The translations under genes and the position numbers were made by a program. The notes beneath the pieces were generated by a model. The model saw only the letters and a list, made by a program, of their open reading frames with translations. It did not search any database and had not been told where the DNA came from. Shown one piece after another: positions 1 to 5,842 of a stretch of DNA of 5,842 nucleotides; within the stretch, counting starts at the first letter, position 1; every line of letters starts with the position of its first letter. The DNA is from Clostridia bacterium (GTDB lineage Bacteria; Bacillota_A; Clostridia; Christensenellales; UBA1242), in assembly GCA_017508345.1 (NCBI GenBank), contig JAFVZD010000062.1:1-5842 (forward strand), written 5' to 3'.

Positions 1-2579
1 AGTAATGGGTCAAATTCCATACCTTCTTCGCCATCATCATTATTATTGTCTGGATTGCCACCACTATTCTGCTTGGATCCTGACAAAATCTTTTTGGTCA
101 ATTCCTCGTCAAAATATGATGGGTTCTTGCTCTTGATATATTCCACAATGTTTATTACCTCGCTATTAGTAACGAATGGGCATTGTATTCTCATAGGTTC
201 TGGTAAGTTTTGCGGTGCGTACAGCATATCACCTCTACCCAATAATTTGTCTGCACCACCTTGGTCTAGTATAGTCTTGCTGTCTGCAAAGTTTGTAACG
301 GCAAAGGCAATTCGGGATGGCAAGTTTGCCTTGATTGTACCAGTAATAACATCTACAGATGGACGCTGTGTGGCTATTACTAGGTGTATTCCAGCGGCAC
401 GCGCTAATTGTGCTAGACGCATAATCTTGTCCTCAATTTCTTTTTTCGCTAACATCATCAAGTCAGCCAACTCATCAATGATTACAACAATTCTAGGTAG
501 TTTTGGCTCACGCCCCTTGTATACTGCCTCTAGGCTATTGTATTCCTTAAAGTCCCTTACTCTCATGCGTTGGAATAATGAATATCTATTATCCATCTCC
601 ATTACAGCCCAGTCTAGGGCATTTAGTGCCTGCTTTGGCTGATTGATAGCAGTAGGTGTCAATAGATGTGGTATTCCATTATATGAGGTAAATTCTACAC
701 GCTTTGGATCAATCAAAATTAATTTGAGGTCTTCTGGTCCCAATTTGTATAACAAGCTCAGTAGTAGTACATTGAGGCATACACTCTTACCACTACCAGA
801 GCTACCTGCTACCAACAAGTGTGGCATAGATGCTAGATCACAAACTTTGATTTCTCCAGAGATATTCTTACCCAACGCAAATGTCAATGGGTCTTTGCAA
901 CCATGGAATTCTGGTGAATCAATTACATCTCTTAGTCCTATTGTGGCTACTTTTTGATTAGGTACCTCTATACCTACTAGATTTTTACCAGGAATAGGTG
1001 CCTCTATCCTAATACCACCATTGGAGCTTAGGTTCATGGCAATATCGTCTGCGTGGCTGCGTATCTTGTTTACTGGTATTCCGGCAGGCATTTGCAATTC
1101 GTATCTAGTAACAGCGGGTCCGTGTGTGATTGATACTACTTTTGCAGGTATTCTGAAGCTATCCAATGTAGCCTCCAACATACTAGCCTTGATTTGATAA
1201 TCCTCGCCTTCATCGGTCAATTTCATTGATTTGGTGGTGAGCAACTCTACAGGAGGCTTGACATAAGGGCTAGGCTTGGTATAAGGTGTGACTTTGTGCG
1301 GTGTAGGATTGATTTGTTGCATTTCCAATTGTTCTGGATGAACATTGGATTTTGATTTGTTGAGTGGTATACTATTAATCTCATTTGTATAATTAATAGT
1401 ACCTGTACCATGATTTTGTGTCATATTGTTTTGCCCAAATTGGTAGTTAGGTGTAGGTCTAATAGGTATTGGCCTATCTGCAGGTCTTGGTGGTGCTACA
1501 TAGTCATCTTCGTCATCATCCCACTTTGTAGGTACTACTTTTTGGCCAAAATTTATATCGCTCTCATTGTGCATATTCTTTGGCTCGTCAAACTTAACCC
1601 CACCATGGCGTTCCTCATCTTCGTGGAAAAATTGCTTTGGTCTATTGTTGGCACCCACGAATACATTATCTGTATTAGTCTGGGTGTTTTTGTTGTGTTG
1701 CATTAGGTTATTGATAGTCATATTGTCTGGAGTACTGAGTGGTACTGGTCCCGCACTACTCTTGCTGGTACGCTTGATGGAGTTAATGAATTCTTCGCCA
1801 AACAATTTTTTGGCAATCTCGTCATTACCAATATCATTGGACTGTTTTGCATTGTATCTATTGGCGATATTTAGTGGGTCGTTCATTATTCTTTCTTCGC
1901 GTTCTTTCTTTAGTGCCTCTAGTCGAGCATTTAGAGTAATAGCCTCGGGTTGAGCTTGGTCATCCAATTCAACATTAGTAGACTCGGCTACTACATTTAC
2001 AGGGGTCTTGACTCTGCTACTGGTCTGAGTTAGTTTGTATGACATCATTCTACTATTTAGTTGAGCATAATCATGCATTTTGAGTTGTTGATCTATTACC
2101 AGTGCTACACCCAATACTAGTAAAATACTCAGGGCAATGTATGCACCAATAATATTAAATAAACTAGCTAAACCATATACCAGCATACCTACCAATATAC
2201 CAGCAGGTGTAGCCTTTGATGTGTATACATAATTGATATACTCGCTGAATGTATATTCACTCACATTGGTGAATGCTAGCTGGAAGTATCCCATGAGTAC
2301 TACAAACAATCCAATAATCACAGCAATATAAACACGAGGCATAATATAACGCTTTTTGCTAATCACTAGACTCATACCAATAATAGCACATGCTATCAGT
2401 ATTGGATATGTGGCTAAACCAAATACGCCCAGTAACACTGAGCGAATGAATGGTAAAAAATTAATCGCGGTGAATAATAACAATAATACACTAACAATAC
2501 TGAGGGACAAACCAAATTTGACCCTGGTAGATAGTTTTCTCGTATTCTCACCAATATTCCTACTAGTATATGTTTGCAA
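1..2579 (-). CDS. ftsK: FtsK/SpoIIIE-family DNA translocase, 3' end beyond the window
   Basis: Membrane-anchored, ATP-driven double-stranded DNA pump that moves chromosome through the division septum. I translated one uninterrupted frame of 859 residues from the TTG at 2579 to the left edge. Residues 24-162 hold four to five hydrophobic segments (about 24-42, 48-73, 81-103, 126-162). Residues 163-440 are a polar linker with an Asp/Glu cluster at 354-359 and a Pro-rich stretch at 363-377. The motor begins near PPVELL (442-447) and contains GPAVTRYEL, Walker A GSSGSGKS (592-599, Lys598), LILIDPKRVEF (Asp624), Walker B IIDELADLMM (Asp702, Glu703), ATQRPSVDVITG (Gln738-Arg739) and a Gly-rich LDQGGADKLLGRGDMLY (771-787). 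It ends in an Asn/Asp/Glu-rich stretch just before where the winged-helix gamma domain should start. An in-frame TGA two codons before the TTG and a strong SD fix the start. Family assignment is very secure; FtsK versus sporulation-specific SpoIIIE cannot be decided from sequence alone. Confidence 0.97.
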   Translation of the reverse strand, partial: MQTYTSRNIGENTRKLSTRVKFGLSLSIVSVLLLLFTAINFLPFIRSVLLGVFGLATYPILIACAIIGMSLVISKKRYIMPRVYIAVIIGLFVVLMGYFQLAFTNVSEYTFSEYINYVYTSKATPAGILVGMLVYGLASLFNIIGAYIALSILLVLGVALVIDQQLKMHDYAQLNSRMMSYKLTQTSSRVKTPVNVVAESTNVELDDQAQPEAITLNARLEALKKEREERIMNDPLNIANRYNAKQSNDIGNDEIAKKLFGEEFINSIKRTSKSSAGPVPLSTPDNMTINNLMQHNKNTQTNTDNVFVGANNRPKQFFHEDEERHGGVKFDEPKNMHNESDINFGQKVVPTKWDDDEDDYVAPPRPADRPIPIRPTPNYQFGQNNMTQNHGTGTINYTNEINSIPLNKSKSNVHPEQLEMQQINPTPHKVTPYTKPSPYVKPPVELLTTKSMKLTDEGEDYQIKASMLEATLDSFRIPAKVVSITHGPAVTRYELQMPAGIPVNKIRSHADDIAMNLSSNGGIRIEAPIPGKNLVGIEVPNQKVATIGLRDVIDSPEFHGCKDPLTFALGKNISGEIKVCDLASMPHLLVAGSSGSGKSVCLNVLLLSLLYKLGPEDLKLILIDPKRVEFTSYNGIPHLLTPTAINQPKQALNALDWAVMEMDNRYSLFQRMRVRDFKEYNSLEAVYKGREPKLPRIVVIIDELADLMMLAKKEIEDKIMRLAQLARAAGIHLVIATQRPSVDVITGTIKANLPSRIAFAVTNFADSKTILDQGGADKLLGRGDMLYAPQNLPEPMRIQCPFVTNSEVINIVEYIKSKNPSYFDEELTKKILSGSKQNSGGNPDNNNDDGEEGMEFDPL

Positions 2580-2589
2580 CTCTCACTTA

Positions 2590-2599
2590 CCTCCACCTT
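2590..2599 (-). promoter_or_regulatory. Shine-Dalgarno site of ftsK, deciding a TTG start
   Basis: The minus strand reads AAGGTGGAGG, ten bases before the TTG at 2579. An in-frame TGA at 2583-2585 excludes any earlier start in this frame. The next in-frame TTG is codon 24, already inside the first membrane segment. The site is close to the ideal anti-16S complement, which may compensate for the weak TTG codon. Confidence 0.8.
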
Positions 2600-2608
2600 A
2601 GATAGTTT

Positions 2609-2637
2609 ATTATACCAAACCGCGATAAAAAAGACAA
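2609..2637 (-). promoter_or_regulatory. Sigma-A type promoter with extended -10 for ftsK
   Basis: On the minus strand, TTGTCT (2637-2632, 4 of 6 to consensus) is followed by a 17-base spacer and a perfect TATAAT (2614-2609). A TGG directly before the -10 box gives an extended -10 element. Transcription should start near 2602, leaving a leader of only about 20 bases that consists mostly of the SD site. The promoter lies in the 134-base gap after the M16 peptidase gene, so ftsK can be transcribed on its own. The rest of that gap (2638-2713) is very AT-rich, and I see no convincing terminator hairpin in it. Confidence 0.75.
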
Positions 2638-2713
2638 ACAAAATTGAATATATTTAATAATAAAATCGCAAAAACATTGATAATTTTTTCATTTTTTATT
2701 ACTTTTGATACAA

Positions 2714-3976
2714 TTATTCAAAAAAATCTTGTGGAGTTATTTCATCTGTATCACTCACAATACTATATGTGAATTTAGTATAATCCAAAATTTCTTTTAC
2801 TCGGGTGTTTACTTGTTGTAATGTAACTTGATTGGCTAATGCTATCTTTTCATCTAATGTTTGAATTTTGTCATTGTATATATAACTTTTGAAATTTAGG
2901 TTCGCTACATCGCTCAATGCTTCTCTATTGAGTACTAAGCTGTTGATATAGATCATTTTTGCCTTGTCTAATTCCTCTTCTTGTAGTCCCTCATTCTTTA
3001 CTTTGTCTAGTATATCTCGAATGGTCTGCAGTGTCTGTGTCGCTTTGTCTTTGTTGCATATAAAGGATATTTTGTTGATACCATATTCACTGAACCTACT
3101 ACCATTGCAAGAAATGTGGTATACCAATCCCTTTTCTTCCCTAACACCTACAAACAATCTACTGCTCATACATCCACCTAGCATAATATTGCACATAGAT
3201 TCTATCAAAGTATCAGGATTGGGGATATTGTATCCCGGCATAGATATAGCACAATAAAATTGTTTTGTATCCTTCTTTTCGTATACCTTTTTGGCTTTTG
3301 GCTCGCATAGTAATTGTGGCTTTGCGTAAGTAAAAGGCTCTTGGGAGTTGTCATACTTTGAGAACATATATTCATCTAACATTTGATAAATGTCATCTAT
3401 TTTGAGTCCGCCCGCAGTACTCACTACTATTTTACCAGGTGTGTAATTTCTCAGTTTGAATTCTCTCAATTTTTGTATGGTAAAACCACTCACACTCTCC
3501 ACAGTACCAGCCAAAGGATGCTGTATAGGAGTATTACAAAAAACATTGCTAATCATATTGGATTGGCAAATATAAGGATAGTCGTCCTCGTACATTTTGA
3601 TTTCGCTACATACCACGGATTTTTCTTTTTGAAATTCTTCCTCAATATACTCAGTATTCACAAAGATATCACTCAGACATTGTATTGCTTCCTTGGCATT
3701 TTGAATTGTAGTAGTAATGTAATATACAGTCAACTCGTTAGATGTGTAAGCATTAAAGTGTCCACCTAGCCTATCCATTGTTTCTGCAATTTGTTGAGCA
3801 GTTTGATTTTTGGTACTCTTGAATGTCATATGCTCTAGCAAATGTGCTAATCCCCATTCATCATCTCGCTCATCTTTGCTACCTACCATTACACATATCT
3901 TGATACAGATTATCTTGCTGTCCTCTTGATAATCGTGCAATAATCTAATTCCATTTTTTGCATACTTGATTTGCAT
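2714..3976 (-). CDS. M16 family zinc peptidase (MlpA/YmxG, PqqL-like)
   Basis: Putative cytoplasmic zinc endopeptidase of the insulinase/processing-peptidase clan, 420 residues from the ATG at 3976. No signal peptide is visible. The inverted zinc motif HLLEH is at residues 45-49 (His45, Glu48 catalytic, His49). The distal zinc ligand is most likely Glu125 in SEIKMYEDD, 76 residues after His49, as usual for the family. The inactive-like C-terminal half carries the typical GGCMSSRLF (267-275) and the substrate-binding Arg-Tyr pair in REEKGLVY (Arg279, Tyr286). All key residues are present and the length fits single-chain bacterial M16B enzymes, so it should be active. The frame stays open 29 codons further upstream to 4063, overlapping the deacetylase gene. 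The ATG at 3976 is better because it has an AGAGGT site seven bases away and puts the fold at residue 1. In B. subtilis the homologue MlpA (YmxG) lies between ylxY and spoIIIE; its physiological substrate is uncertain to me. Confidence 0.95.
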   Translation of the reverse strand: MQIKYAKNGIRLLHDYQEDSKIICIKICVMVGSKDERDDEWGLAHLLEHMTFKSTKNQTAQQIAETMDRLGGHFNAYTSNELTVYYITTTIQNAKEAIQCLSDIFVNTEYIEEEFQKEKSVVCSEIKMYEDDYPYICQSNMISNVFCNTPIQHPLAGTVESVSGFTIQKLREFKLRNYTPGKIVVSTAGGLKIDDIYQMLDEYMFSKYDNSQEPFTYAKPQLLCEPKAKKVYEKKDTKQFYCAISMPGYNIPNPDTLIESMCNIMLGGCMSSRLFVGVREEKGLVYHISCNGSRFSEYGINKISFICNKDKATQTLQTIRDILDKVKNEGLQEEELDKAKMIYINSLVLNREALSDVANLNFKSYIYNDKIQTLDEKIALANQVTLQQVNTRVKEILDYTKFTYSIVSDTDEITPQDFFE

Positions 3977-3983
3977 ACTTGAT

Positions 3984-3989
3984 ACCTCT
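3984..3989 (-). promoter_or_regulatory. Shine-Dalgarno site deciding the M16 peptidase start
   Basis: AGAGGT on the minus strand, seven bases before the ATG at 3976. It supports this ATG over the open upstream extension to 4063, which would add 29 residues with no match to the M16 fold and would overlap the preceding gene by 20 bases. Confidence 0.8.
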
Positions 3990-4011
3990 ATACTATTAAT
4001 TTTGTAATTTG

Positions 4012-4040
4012 AGTATAATACAAAATCAAAATAAACACAA
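4012..4040 (-). promoter_or_regulatory. Candidate promoter in front of the M16 peptidase gene
   Basis: In the 67-base gap after the deacetylase stop, the minus strand has TTGTGT (4040-4035, 3 of 6), a 17-base spacer and TATACT (4017-4012, 5 of 6). The -35 box is weak, so this may only supplement read-through from the deacetylase gene. No terminator separates the two genes. Confidence 0.4.
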
Positions 4041-4043
4041 GCA

Positions 4044-4751
4044 TTATTGCTCCAAATTATCACTAATTGTGGTCACATTGTAGTTATTTGCCTTGCAATA
4101 ATCCAAAATTTTGGGCAGTGCCTCCACTGTGGCTTGGGTAGGATGCATCAATACAAAATCTCCGCCAGCCATATTCTTGATAGCCCGATTATAAATCAAA
4201 TCACTATCTTGGTCACGCCAATCAATAGTGTCTCGCGTCCACATAATTGTCTTGTAACCTAATGCACTTGCTCCTCTGAGTGTTGTGTCATTGTAGTCAC
4301 CTGATGGTGGTGCAAACCAACACATATCTAGTTTTAGTAATTGTTTGACCATATTGTGTGTCTGTATTATTTCCTCTTGATTTGCCTCAAAATTGAGTTT
4401 GCTATGTTGCTTGTGCGAATATCCGTGATTGCCTATCTCGTGCCCTGCTTGAGAAATTTTTTGTAGCACATCTGGGTATTTTTTTACCCAAATTCCTCCC
4501 ACAAAAAAAGTGGTACTAGCATTGTATTCTTGCATTATATCTAGCATTTTGTCTATATACTCTGTTCCCCAATACACATTGACCATAAGTGTGACATTGT
4601 TTTTGTTGGTATTACCATTGTAATACAAATTATTCGCGGTAGATACACTCACACTGGTGGCACTTGGTTCCATAAACATAATACCTCCTAGTCCAAATAA
4701 TATACATAAGATTATCATATTGGTAATTATTATAGATAATTTACTCTTCAC
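4044..4751 (-). CDS. Membrane-anchored polysaccharide deacetylase (NodB) family protein, YlxY-like, variant active site
   Basis: A 235-residue protein when started at the GTG at 4751. It opens with a short basic stretch (KSK) and one hydrophobic segment of about 20 residues, so the NodB domain should lie outside the membrane, where relatives remove acetyl groups from peptidoglycan or other polysaccharides. In this numbering, motif 1 (normally TFDDG) reads NVYWG at 58-62, lacking both the catalytic-base and the metal-binding Asp. Motif 2 keeps both metal His residues (NHGYSH, His109 and His113). Motif 3 reads FAPPSG instead of RPPYG, and motif 4 is DTIDW. Motif 5, LMHPT, keeps its His. The fold assignment is firm, but catalysis is doubtful or altered. 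The frame extends upstream to a TTG at 4820, but that has no ribosome site and would put 23 polar residues before the membrane segment. The gene is followed by an M16 peptidase gene, as ylxY is by mlpA in B. subtilis. PdaB-like is the main alternative name. Confidence 0.9.
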   Translation of the reverse strand: MKSKLSIIITNMIILCILFGLGGIMFMEPSATSVSVSTANNLYYNGNTNKNNVTLMVNVYWGTEYIDKMLDIMQEYNASTTFFVGGIWVKKYPDVLQKISQAGHEIGNHGYSHKQHSKLNFEANQEEIIQTHNMVKQLLKLDMCWFAPPSGDYNDTTLRGASALGYKTIMWTRDTIDWRDQDSDLIYNRAIKNMAGGDFVLMHPTQATVEALPKILDYCKANNYNVTTISDNLEQ

Positions 4752-4755
4752 TACA

Positions 4756-4761
4756 CACCTC
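4756..4761 (-). promoter_or_regulatory. Shine-Dalgarno site deciding the deacetylase start
   Basis: GAGGTG on the minus strand ends four bases before the GTG at 4751 (six bases counted from GAGG). The competing TTG at 4820 has only AT-rich sequence upstream. The choice also gives a conventional signal-anchor N-terminus: a few basic residues, then the hydrophobic core. Confidence 0.65.
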
Positions 4762-4820
4762 GCATACTCTATGTAGTTATGGTATGCGGTAAATCTTTGA
4801 TTTAGACACTTAAATTTCAA

Positions 4821-4848
4821 AATATAGACAAATGGTACAAATAACCAA
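4821..4848 (-). promoter_or_regulatory. Weak candidate promoter for the deacetylase gene
   Basis: Just past the terminator T-tract, the minus strand has TTGGTT (4848-4843, 3 of 6), a 16-base spacer and TATATT (4826-4821, 5 of 6). Because the upstream gene ends in a terminator, a promoter is expected in this roughly 100-base stretch, and this is the best match I could find. It would leave a leader of about 60 bases. Confidence 0.35.
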
Positions 4849-4850
4849 AC

Positions 4851-4873
4851 AAAAAAGTGAGCATTTTGCTCAC
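4851..4873 (-). terminator. Intrinsic terminator of the BspA-like gene
   Basis: Nine bases after the TAA of the BspA-like gene, the minus strand reads GTGAGCA, loop AAA, TGCTCAC, then six T. The seven-pair stem is perfect and directly followed by the T-tract, a textbook Rho-independent terminator for transcription running leftward. It separates the surface-protein gene from the deacetylase gene downstream. On the plus strand, T-rich sequence does not follow the stem, so it acts in one direction only. Confidence 0.88.
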
Positions 4874-4882
4874 AATTTAATC

Positions 4883-5842
4883 TTATACATATGTTAGATA
4901 TCTATCGCAATAAGTATGATCAGTACAATCATCATCATAGTTCGGTAAAGAGCTACATTGACCAAACATACTAAATCCATTTGTTACACTTTGAGTACTC
5001 CATTTTGCTCTACTTGCAATGATACTCGTAAGATCAAAACATTGACTAAACATCGATTGCATATTTGTCACATTACTAGTATTCCACCCAGTTAGATCAA
5101 TTGATGTTAATCCATTAGTCATGCTGAACATCCCCAACATGCTTGTTACATTAGTTACATCCCAGTTACTCAGATCCAATACAAATCCATCTGTGAAAAA
5201 GCACATCTCAAACATTGCCTCCATATTGATGACATTGTTGGTATTAAAATTATTAAATACAATGCTATTAATTTCATTATTCCAAAACATCATAGAACAA
5301 TCATCGTTAGCATAGATTTTACCATCACTCAACACATAAATAGTATTACCTACATCGTATATTTTTGTCTCAGTCATACTATCTTGGGTGGATACTACCA
5401 CACCGCTCAATCCATTTATTACATTATTGCCATCCACAATATATGTACCTACACCGTTAGAATATGTAGTATATCTATCGAATATAATATCCGTCCCCGT
5501 CAACTTGCTATTTATTTCATTGCCACTCAGCAGAGTGCTTGTTTTCATTAATGTAAAATATCCTGGGGTGTCAGCCGTATCTACTCGAGCATAGGTATAA
5601 TCAGCCCGTTCACCATGGAATGTGGTACCATTACCACCCACTAGACTAGTACATCCACTAAAGACCTGATCTCCTACCTCAACACTGGCTGTACTCCAAT
5701 TGTTACCTACATATATTGTGGTCAATTTGCTGGATAGAGAGAACATACTGTTCATATTGGTAATATTACTAGTATTCCAATTACTAAGGTCAAGTGTAAC
5801 TAAGTTTGCGCAGTTAAAGAACATCTGATATGTGGTGTTCAC
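4883..5842 (-). CDS. BspA-like leucine-rich repeat protein (DUF285), 5' end beyond the window
   Basis: The C-terminal 319 residues of a larger protein; its start and any signal peptide lie beyond the right edge. It is built from repeats of about 22-26 residues of the type MFxxCxxLTxLDLSxWxTSNVTNMxS, the hallmark of BspA/DUF285 leucine-rich repeats. These occur in secreted or surface proteins of gut and oral bacteria and mollicutes, where some bind host proteins or other cells. Two blocks are visible, residues 7-75 and 182-299. The first ends in a closing segment finishing GYFTLM (94-99). A linker of about 80 residues with no recognised domain follows. The second block closes with PNYDDDCTDHTYCDRYLTYV and the stop. 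No LPxTG sorting signal, C-terminal membrane helix or cell-wall-binding repeat is present, so any anchor must be N-terminal, or the protein is released. Leu codon CTT occurs 3 times in 18, and almost never in the other three genes. It has its own terminator. Confidence 0.93.
   Translation of the reverse strand: MNTTYQMFFNCANLVTLDLSNWNTSNITNMNSMFSLSSKLTTIYVGNNWSTASVEVGDQVFSGCTSLVGGNGTTFHGERADYTYARVDTADTPGYFTLMKTSTLLSGNEINSKLTGTDIIFDRYTTYSNGVGTYIVDGNNVINGLSGVVVSTQDSMTETKIYDVGNTIYVLSDGKIYANDDCSMMFWNNEINSIVFNNFNTNNVINMEAMFEMCFFTDGFVLDLSNWDVTNVTSMLGMFSMTNGLTSIDLTGWNTSNVTNMQSMFSQCFDLTSIIASRAKWSTQSVTNGFSMFGQCSSLPNYDDDCTDHTYCDRYLTYV
4946..5299 (-). repeat. BspA/DUF285 repeat block B (coding)
   Basis: Residues 182-299 hold four full units and a closing half-unit. 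The cores are INSIVFNNFNTNNVINMEA, FVLDLSNWDVTNVTSMLG, LTSIDLTGWNTSNVTNMQS, LTSIIASRAKWSTQSVTNG and finally MFGQCSSLP. Phase and motif match block A, so the two blocks look like separate copies of one module joined by a non-repeat linker. Confidence 0.8.
5618..5824 (-). repeat. BspA/DUF285 repeat block A (coding)
   Basis: About three degenerate repeat units, at residues 7-32, 33-59 and 60-75 of the visible protein: MFFNCANLVTLDLSNWNTSN and following, then MFSLSSKLTTIYVGNNWSTAS, then VFSGCTSLVGGNGTTF. The last is the usual closing half-unit. Units are similar in protein but clearly diverged in DNA. The array probably continues past the right edge. Confidence 0.8.

Noticed and set aside
46..957. 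Two adjacent long open frames on the plus strand (46-642 and 643-957)
   Set aside because: They lie exactly opposite the most conserved part of the FtsK motor and their translations show no family features. They are antisense shadows of a well-conserved gene.
1410..1953. Plus-strand open frames with hydrophobic translations
   Set aside because: They are opposite the FtsK linker, have no ribosome sites worth noting, and overlap each other in different frames. The apparent hydrophobicity comes from reading polar codons backwards.
1..2579. Suspicion that ftsK is broken because it has no stop codon in the window
   Set aside because: Codon-by-codon reading shows a single open frame from 2579 to position 1 with all motor motifs in order. 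The gene simply continues beyond the left edge.
2414..2641. A 75-codon minus-strand frame overlapping the start of ftsK
   Set aside because: It is out of frame with the FtsK membrane domain, starts inside the ftsK promoter and has no SD. The FtsK frame explains this region.
2638..2713. Possible terminator after the M16 peptidase gene
   Set aside because: A and T runs can be paired loosely, but no stem with GC pairs followed by a T-tract is present. I do not call one.
2964..3769. Plus-strand open frames opposite the M16 peptidase
   Set aside because: The minus strand carries a complete M16 protein with all active-site residues. These frames are shadows.
3977..4063. A longer N-terminus for the M16 peptidase
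   Set aside because: The extra 29 residues match nothing in the M16 fold and overlap the deacetylase gene. The ATG at 3976 has a clear SD.
1..5842. TGA reassigned to Trp, as in mycoplasmas
   Set aside because: BspA-like repeats and AT-richness made this worth testing. No in-frame TGA occurs in any of the four genes, Trp is TGG throughout, and TGA acts as the stop just upstream of the ftsK start.

Overview
The window is an AT-rich stretch of bacterial chromosome. All four protein genes lie on the minus strand, so transcription runs from the right edge to the left. Shine-Dalgarno sites of the AGAGGT / GGAGG type, TATAAT-like -10 boxes, frequent TTG and GTG starts and a standard code (no in-frame TGA, Trp as TGG) point to a low-GC Gram-positive (Bacillota/Firmicutes). 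A BspA-type leucine-rich repeat protein fits a gut or host-associated clostridial or mollicute-like lineage, but the exact group cannot be fixed from the sequence.

Layout in transcription order. (1) 5842-4883: the C-terminal 319 residues of a BspA/DUF285 leucine-rich-repeat protein, open at the right edge, closed by a clean intrinsic terminator at 4851-4873. (2) 4751-4044: a membrane-anchored polysaccharide-deacetylase (NodB) family protein, best started at a GTG with a good ribosome site. Its first catalytic motif has lost both aspartates. (3) 3976-2714: an intact M16 zinc peptidase of the MlpA/YmxG-PqqL type. (4) 2579 to the left edge: an FtsK/SpoIIIE DNA translocase with membrane domain, low-complexity linker and almost the whole motor. 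It is cut by the window before the DNA-reading gamma domain. It starts at TTG behind a strong SD and a TTGTCT-17-TATAAT promoter with an extended -10.

Deacetylase, M16 peptidase and FtsK/SpoIIIE in this order recall the Bacillus subtilis region pnp-ylxY-mlpA-(ymxH, dipicolinate and lysine genes, rnjB, tepA)-spoIIIE. The window looks like a collapsed version of it, with the intervening genes gone and a BspA-like surface gene upstream where pnp would be. The three genes plausibly serve the envelope, protein turnover and chromosome segregation. They are not a tight operon: candidate promoters precede each one.

I found no tRNA or rRNA, CRISPR array, insertion sequence or phage gene, and no gap over 300 bases without a gene. 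I see no convincing new multi-gene system. The points most worth a second look are the altered deacetylase active site, the compacted neighbourhood, and the modular BspA-like protein.
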